Shown here: piece after piece, positions 43,566 to 47,278 of the stretch
Layout: each line of letters begins with the position of its first letter
Numbering within the stretch: position 1 is the stretch's first letter
NCBI GenBank assembly: GCA_947476185.1
Contig: CANJPX010000018.1
Location: 1 to 47,278, forward strand
Reading direction: 5' to 3'
Length of the DNA: 47,278 bases
Source: Bacteroidota bacterium
GTDB lineage: Bacteria > Bacteroidota > Bacteroidia > 2-12-FULL-35-15
The notes under the pieces: model-generated
What the model was told of the DNA's origin: nothing
The model's database searches: none
The model's input: the letters and a program-made list of their open reading frames with translations, nothing else
Translations under genes and position numbers: made by a program

Positions 43566-44030
43566 ATGAAAAAGTTATTATTTCTAGCAACAATGTTGCT
43601 GCTATTCGGAGCCGTAAATGCTCAAGATAAAGTTTACTCCGGAAATTCTACAAATTATTCCGATTGCTTATATACAATAAGTGGGGATAAAATATATAAA
43701 GGGAATTCAACAAATTATTCTGATTGTAAATTTACCTTGGACGGTAACAAGGTATATTCAGGAAACTCTACAAATTATTCCGACTGTCTTTTTACAATTA
43801 GTGGAGATAAAATGTACAAAGGAAATTCAACCAACTATTCCGACTGCTTGTATACGATCAGCAATGGAAAAATTTACAAAGCGAACTCAACAAATTATTC
43901 TGATTGTCTATTAACTATTGATGGCAAGAAAGTATATCAAGGTAATTCAACCAACTATTCCGATTGTTTAGCAACATTCGTTGGGATTTTAAAATATTCA
44001 ATCGTTGCTGTTCTTATTGGACCATATTAA
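43566..44030 (+). CDS. Secreted protein of six 20-residue NSTNYSDC repeats
   Basis: A 154-residue exported protein with signal peptide MKKLLFLATMLLLFGAVNA. Residues 21-140 are exactly six repeats of 20 residues with the core Y-x-G/A-NSTNYSDC-x-x-T: for example DKVYSGNSTNYSDCLYTISG and KKVYQGNSTNYSDCLATFVG. NSTNYSDC is invariant in all six; alternate repeats resemble each other (S or K before GNS). The last 14 residues are hydrophobic (ILKYSIVAVLIGPY). The fold is probably a regular beta-solenoid or closed beta-flower with one Cys per turn. No function is known to me. It starts 46 bp after the sigma factor gene. Confidence 0.85.
   Translation: MKKLLFLATMLLLFGAVNAQDKVYSGNSTNYSDCLYTISGDKIYKGNSTNYSDCKFTLDGNKVYSGNSTNYSDCLFTISGDKMYKGNSTNYSDCLYTISNGKIYKANSTNYSDCLLTIDGKKVYQGNSTNYSDCLATFVGILKYSIVAVLIGPY
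43626..43985 (+). repeat. Six tandem 60-bp coding repeats
   Basis: The DNA of residues 21-140 is six contiguous 60-bp units without spacers. Codons for the invariant NSTNYSDC vary between units (AATTCTACA, AATTCAACC, AACTCAACA and so on), so the repeats are old and held by selection on the protein rather than freshly duplicated. Confidence 0.9.
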
Positions 44031-44136
44031 AATATGGGGGTAGTGTATTCTTTTAATAAAAAGCGACAGTATTAGAACTTCAAGTGAATAGTAATTAGGA
44101 ATAATTAATCAATAATAAATCCGACAGTACTAAATT

Positions 44137-44997
44137 TTATTTCATATCAAATGCTATATATGTATATTTTATAAATGATTTGGGATCACCCTCTTCATCA
44201 TAAGTAATTTCTGATGAAGGCAATCCTGTTTGCGGATTGTAAGTATATTCAATTCTCTGGTGCAGGACATTCCGCTGAAGATCATACCAGTTTTCATTCA
44301 CTAATCGTCCTTTTGAGTCCATGCGAAATGTGAAATTATATTTTTCATTTCCAGCTACACTTAGATTATTTAGTTCAATTAGGTCGTAATCTCGAATATT
44401 CCTTTCATCTTTTCTCCCATCTCCAAAATAACTTCTACTATTAATAAGTGTTCTATTTTCATCATATTCCCCCTCCCATTTTTTGGACAATTCATTGTCT
44501 TGATTATAAAGTTTCTCCTCCACCATTAAATCGCCTTGGTATTTATAAGTATATCTATCGATAGCTCCTGTAGTACTGTAAATTCGAAGCTCTGACATAT
44601 TGTTATCAATGTAATCCATTTCTGAATGACCTCCCCAAGTACCTGTACTGTCATAAAGAATGTTACCAGATTCATCAAGGATCCAAAAATATTTGATGCT
44701 TCCATTTTTATTTATTTCCCCAAACTCGTAATTGAAAAAGGTGGCAGTAAGTTTATAAATCACATTTTTTTTGCATGAATTAAGATCAATTATTCGTTTT
44801 CCTTTTCGGAAGAGGTAAAGGTCTTGAACGGTTTTAAAACTATCAGGCATAATTGGTGTATTAGCAGCAAGATCCACCATCGACTTTACAAGTTCATCTT
44901 CTGAATTAGGTATATTTTGCTTTGTACCCTCTGTACATGAAGATAAATACAATGAAGCTATAATCGAAAAGTGTACTGAGTGCTTAAATAATTTCAT
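44137..44997 (-). CDS. Lipoprotein with YD/RHS-like strand repeats
   Basis: A 286-residue lipoprotein (Cys21 in LYLSSC). Residues about 95-286 hold irregular beta-hairpin units: KYFWILDESGNILYDSTGTW, RYTYKYQGDLMVEEKLYNQD, KWEGEYDENRTLINSRSYFG, NFTFRMDSKGRLVNENWY and QRIEYTYNPQTGLPSSEITYD. The Y-x-Y / G-x-L-x alternation is that of RHS/YD-like repeats, but there is no toxin domain and it is far shorter than RHS toxins. Function unknown. It is convergent with the six-repeat protein gene and separated from the small-protein array by 180 bp of very A/T-rich DNA. Confidence 0.7.
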   Translation of the reverse strand: MKLFKHSVHFSIIASLYLSSCTEGTKQNIPNSEDELVKSMVDLAANTPIMPDSFKTVQDLYLFRKGKRIIDLNSCKKNVIYKLTATFFNYEFGEINKNGSIKYFWILDESGNILYDSTGTWGGHSEMDYIDNNMSELRIYSTTGAIDRYTYKYQGDLMVEEKLYNQDNELSKKWEGEYDENRTLINSRSYFGDGRKDERNIRDYDLIELNNLSVAGNEKYNFTFRMDSKGRLVNENWYDLQRNVLHQRIEYTYNPQTGLPSSEITYDEEGDPKSFIKYTYIAFDMK

Positions 44998-45177
44998 GCT
45001 AGTATCTAGATTTTAAAAAAAAATAAAAATAGTTTAAGGTTTTTTATTTATTAATCTTAAGGATTTTATTTTTGAAATTAAAAAAAAATAAAAATTATTG
45101 AATTAAACAATTATAGGAGTTGATTCTATTCTTCCTTTTAATGCAATCATCAAATAAGAGGTAAATTTCATATTTCA

Positions 45178-45492
45178 TTATTTTGATTTTTTTTCAGTAA
45201 TGTAAACGATATAACTCATCATACTTTTATCCGTGATCAATTCCATTTCCGCTATGTAATAGGGGAAGTTGATTGTTTCACCTGCAGTGTATGAAAGTTT
45301 AAAATTACCCGTAGCTATTTTAATATTATAACCATCTCCACCGGTAATAAATGCTTTATCTATTGTCCATATTTTATGTTCGGGTACCTTCACCGAAGAA
45401 CCACCATAATAGGACTTTACAAAGCTGCTGTCTTGTGATCTTGCAAGAATACTTATGCCTAAAAAGAGCAATAGGAGGTAAGCTTTTTTCAT
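45178..45492 (-). CDS. Last small secreted protein of the array (diverged)
   Basis: A 104-residue exported protein with signal peptide MKKAYLLLLFLGISILARS. It keeps the array's VPEHKIWTIDKAFITGGDGY region (compare VPAGKVWKIEN in its neighbours) and FPYYIAEMELI, but lacks QGNLQFN after the signal and the C-terminal IEFNIIP; it ends in KKSK. Its ATG shares one base with the TAA of the upstream gene (TAATG), which suggests translational coupling. It is probably the last gene of the operon. No terminator hairpin is evident after its stop. Confidence 0.7.
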   Translation of the reverse strand: MKKAYLLLLFLGISILARSQDSSFVKSYYGGSSVKVPEHKIWTIDKAFITGGDGYNIKIATGNFKLSYTAGETINFPYYIAEMELITDKSMMSYIVYITEKKSK

Positions 45493-45830
45493 TAAGGAAT
45501 AACATTAAATTCAATAACACTTAGCTTGCCTGCGGCACTGCCTGTGATTACCACCGCATTTCCACTAGGAAGCCAAAAAGGAAAATGGTTGTAATTTGCA
45601 CTAGAATTTGAAAGAAAATAATTGGTACCACTGTATTGCAATTGAACATAGGCCCCATTGCTTGCCATTGCAACATTTTCTAATTTCCATACTTTACCTG
45701 CGGGCACCGTAACCGCATTTCCTGCAACGGAAACATCGATAATTAATACCTGGTTGAACTGAAGGTTTCCTTGTGCTTTTGCACAGAGACCAGATAAGAT
45801 TACTACAAAAATCAAAACTATTTTTTTCAT
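45492..45830 (-). CDS. Small secreted paralogue of the QGNLQFN/IEFNVIP family
   Basis: A 112-residue protein. Signal peptide MKKIVLIFVVILSGLCAKA, then QGNLQFNQV, TVPAGKVWKLENV, YFLSNSSANYNHFPFWLPSG and the terminal SVIEFNVIP. This order of motifs defines the paralogue family of the cluster. The middle part differs strongly from the sister genes. The pattern suggests a small beta-sandwich with a conserved last strand; function unknown. It begins 6 bp after the preceding stop and ends on the start codon of the next gene. Confidence 0.8.
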   Translation of the reverse strand: MKKIVLIFVVILSGLCAKAQGNLQFNQVLIIDVSVAGNAVTVPAGKVWKLENVAMASNGAYVQLQYSGTNYFLSNSSANYNHFPFWLPSGNAVVITGSAAGKLSVIEFNVIP

Positions 45831-45836
45831 AATTTA

Positions 45837-46229
45837 TTAGGGGATGATGTTAAACTCTAGAACACTTAAAAAATCTCCTCCACAAGTGGTGCGAGAAGTT
45901 TGCCCCGCTTTAAGCCAAAAAGGAAAGGGGTTGCCGGCTGTAACCACCATATTACTTCCACCATAACCAATTCCTTCGATACAATAAAAGGGGTTGTTGT
46001 CGATATAATACGGGCGGGAACGGGTTAGATCGGAGCAAGAAGCGATGGTGCCATTCCCGGTAATGCCTACCTGTTGCTGCTGATAGGATTCTACTTTCCA
46101 CACTTTTCCGGCAGGCACAGTAAGGTCGGTGGTGCTCACAATTACAACCTGATTGAACTGCAAATTGCCTTGTGCAAAAGTTCCGCAAGCAAACAGATTG
46201 AGGATAAAAAATAAATACGTTTTTCTCAT
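45837..46229 (-). CDS. Small secreted paralogue, Cys-containing
   Basis: The ATG at 46229 (130 aa) gives the signal MRKTYLFFILNLFACGTFA; the frame extends upstream into the neighbouring gene but that is not needed. Motifs follow the family order: QGNLQFNQVV, TVPAGKVWKVES, PFPFWLKAGQTSRTTCGG and terminal SVLEFNIIP. It has extra Cys residues (IASCSDLTR, FYCIEGIGYGG, TTCGG) that could form disulphides outside the cytosol. Spacing to the neighbours is 5 and 6 bp. Confidence 0.8.
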   Translation of the reverse strand: MRKTYLFFILNLFACGTFAQGNLQFNQVVIVSTTDLTVPAGKVWKVESYQQQQVGITGNGTIASCSDLTRSRPYYIDNNPFYCIEGIGYGGSNMVVTAGNPFPFWLKAGQTSRTTCGGDFLSVLEFNIIP

Positions 46230-46234
46230 CTTTT

Positions 46235-46588
46235 TTAAGGTATGATATTGAATTCGATGATGGAATATTGGCAAATATAGGCAGAAGCACCAGTACCTGT
46301 ATATGTATTACGCAGCGAAAAAGTATCACCCGCCTTTAACCAAAAAGGGAAACGGCAGTTATTAATAGTTACTTCTAAGGAATTTATCTGCATTCCAATA
46401 CTTGTATTAGAAAAGTTCACATTTTCAATCTTCCATACTTTACCAGTTGGCACTATTAAAGCACCTGTAACACTTCCAGGACTGATAGACACAGCCCCGG
46501 CAATTACCTGATTAAACTGCAAATTGCCTTGAGCTTTTGCGCCTAAGGCTATAAAGAGGATACTAAGTAAGAGTAGTATTTTTTTCAT
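46235..46588 (-). CDS. Small secreted paralogue
   Basis: The ATG at 46588 (117 aa) gives signal MKKILLLLSILFIALGAKA, almost identical to that of the next paralogue; a TTG upstream of it is not needed. Motifs: QGNLQFNQVI, IVPTGKVWKIENVNFSN, CRFPFWLKAGDTFSL and the end SIIEFNIIP. The first 74 bp are nearly the same as in the 46599-47000 gene. It is 5 bp from the next gene. Confidence 0.8.
   Translation of the reverse strand: MKKILLLLSILFIALGAKAQGNLQFNQVIAGAVSISPGSVTGALIVPTGKVWKIENVNFSNTSIGMQINSLEVTINNCRFPFWLKAGDTFSLRNTYTGTGASAYICQYSIIEFNIIP
46515..46588 (-). repeat. 74-bp near-identical segment, copy A
   Basis: Covers the signal peptide and QGNLQF codons. It differs at only 3 of 74 positions from the segment at 46927-47000. 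Confidence 0.85.
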
Positions 46589-46598
46589 TTTGTTTTTT

Positions 46599-47000
46599 TT
46601 AAGGAATGATGTTGAATTCGATGGCACTGATCTTAACCTTATAAGTTACAGATGATGTCCAATTATTATACATTGAAACATCGTAAGTGCCTGCTGGCAG
46701 CCACATAGTAGGACTGCTAAAAAAAATACCATCCCCTGTATATGAAAATAATAGTTGACCATCTATACTTAAATAACAATGGGTAGTTGCTTCGCCAGAT
46801 GAAACAGAAGAACTTCCAGATTCTATTTTCCATACTTTATTGGCTGGTACCGTAATACTTCCTGCCGAAACAATGCTAATTGTTGGAACAGTAACAGCAT
46901 TATTACTAAATCTTTTCACCGCATTGAACTGCAAATTGCCTTGTGCTTTTGAGCCTAAGGCTATAAAGAGGATACTAAGTAAGAGTAGTGTTTTTTTCAT
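46599..47000 (-). CDS. Small secreted paralogue
   Basis: A 133-residue protein with signal MKKTLLLLSILFIALGSKA, then QGNLQFNAVKRF, TVPANKVWKIESG, a Ser-rich linker, MWLPAGTYDVSMYNN, and terminal SAIEFNIIP. Its middle (CYLSIDGQLLFSYTGDGIFF) is unlike its sisters. It lies 10 bp before the downstream paralogue and 7 bp after the upstream one. Confidence 0.8.
   Translation of the reverse strand: MKKTLLLLSILFIALGSKAQGNLQFNAVKRFSNNAVTVPTISIVSAGSITVPANKVWKIESGSSSVSSGEATTHCYLSIDGQLLFSYTGDGIFFSSPTMWLPAGTYDVSMYNNWTSSVTYKVKISAIEFNIIP
46927..47000 (-). repeat. 74-bp near-identical segment, copy B
   Basis: Signal-peptide region of the 46599-47000 gene; partner of the segment at 46515-46588. Confidence 0.85.
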
Positions 47001-47007
47001 ATTTTTT

Positions 47008-47278
47008 TTAAGGTGTGATGTTGAATTCGATACCTGAAACCAACATTTGAAATGTTCCTGAGGCTATCAATACTGATTTTCCTGCCTTTAACCAAATTGG
47101 TGTAGCAATGACCGGCATGGAAGATACAGTTGCATTAAAAAATGGAGGATTCAAATCTCCCCATCCACAATAGGGAGTATGCAATTCCGTACCAGAATGA
47201 GACGGAACAGAAAAAGTGAGATTTCCGATTGTCAAATAATCAAATCCGCTATATTGGCCAACTTGTATTGTAAAAGAA
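47008..47278 (-). CDS. Small secreted paralogue, 5' end outside the window
   Basis: The frame is open to the right edge, so the TTG at 47235 is not the start. The visible 89 residues begin SFTIQVGQYSGFDYL and include TPIWLKAGKSVLIASG and the family ending SGIEFNITP. The signal peptide and the VPAGKVWKIE motif should lie beyond the window. It is 7 bp from the next paralogue. The array therefore continues outside the window or starts just there. Confidence 0.75.
   Translation of the reverse strand, partial: SFTIQVGQYSGFDYLTIGNLTFSVPSHSGTELHTPYCGWGDLNPPFFNATVSSMPVIATPIWLKAGKSVLIASGTFQMLVSGIEFNITP

Noticed and set aside
43681-43914. 77-codon alternative frame inside the repeat protein gene
   Set aside because: It is a by-product of the 60-bp periodicity; the signal peptide and constant NSTNYSDC are only in the main frame.
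43626-43985. CRISPR-like direct repeats
   Set aside because: The six 60-bp units are contiguous without spacers and encode an in-frame repeat protein.
44137-44997. RHS/YD-type polymorphic toxin
   Set aside because: Only a short lipoprotein with a few hairpin units; no toxin domain, no immunity gene.
47008-47235. Complete 75-residue gene starting at TTG 47235
   Set aside because: The frame stays open to the window edge and the family's signal peptide and VPAGKVWKIE block are missing, so it is a truncated gene.

Overview
The window is AT-rich chromosomal DNA from a member of the Bacteroidota. The evidence is the gene content: a Bacteroidota-type putative porin, head-GIN (DUF2807), DUF6340 and DUF6629 proteins, a PagL-like acyloxyacyl hydrolase, an OmpA/PD40 protein, an ABC permease fused to an M1 peptidase, and a TGT without the usual zinc cysteines. 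Several genes also have TAnnTTTG-type -7 boxes, and many proteins carry lipoprotein signals. I cannot fix the order or genus. I see no rRNA, tRNA, intact insertion sequence, prophage or CRISPR array.

Layout. 1-9.2 kb: the end of a porin, then dnaB followed by a conserved secreted protein, a set of envelope lipoproteins (Ig-like/propeller protein, head-GIN protein, FKBP isomerase, DUF6340 protein) and the NAD(P)HX repair enzyme. 9.3-15.8 kb: a lipid A deacylase-like protein, a tandem universal stress protein behind a recognisable promoter, small conserved proteins, a secreted HExxH protein, DUF2461, a flavodoxin-fold quinone reductase and a lipoprotein; a striking double hairpin lies at 13.6 kb. 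15.8-24 kb: a giant alpha-2-macroglobulin (1862 aa, thioester intact) and, facing away from it, a Prc-type tail-specific protease. 24-31 kb: a MORN-like YwqK protein, a cytosolic papain-like peptidase, and an ABC ATPase with a 1234-aa permease-M1 peptidase fusion. 31-43.5 kb: accA, a WG-repeat lipoprotein, an OmpA-family protein, ispE, lptG-like, tgt, a membrane glycosyltransferase and an ECF sigma factor. 43.5 kb to the end: a secreted protein built of six 20-residue repeats, a lipoprotein, and a tightly packed tandem array of at least five paralogous small secreted proteins plus a probable sixth member, running off the right edge.

The unifying theme is the cell envelope: outer membrane and lipid A (porin, PagL-like, LptG-like, OmpA), periplasmic quality control (FKBP, Prc, A2M, M1 fusion) and many exported small proteins, mixed with ordinary housekeeping genes (dnaB, accA, ispE, tgt, nnr). 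The least understood parts are the secreted paralogue array at 45.2-47.3 kb and the six-repeat protein next to it. Intergenic DNA adds REP-like palindromes, short-period GTTCAAA/ATTCGTA repeats and long perfect inverted repeats.
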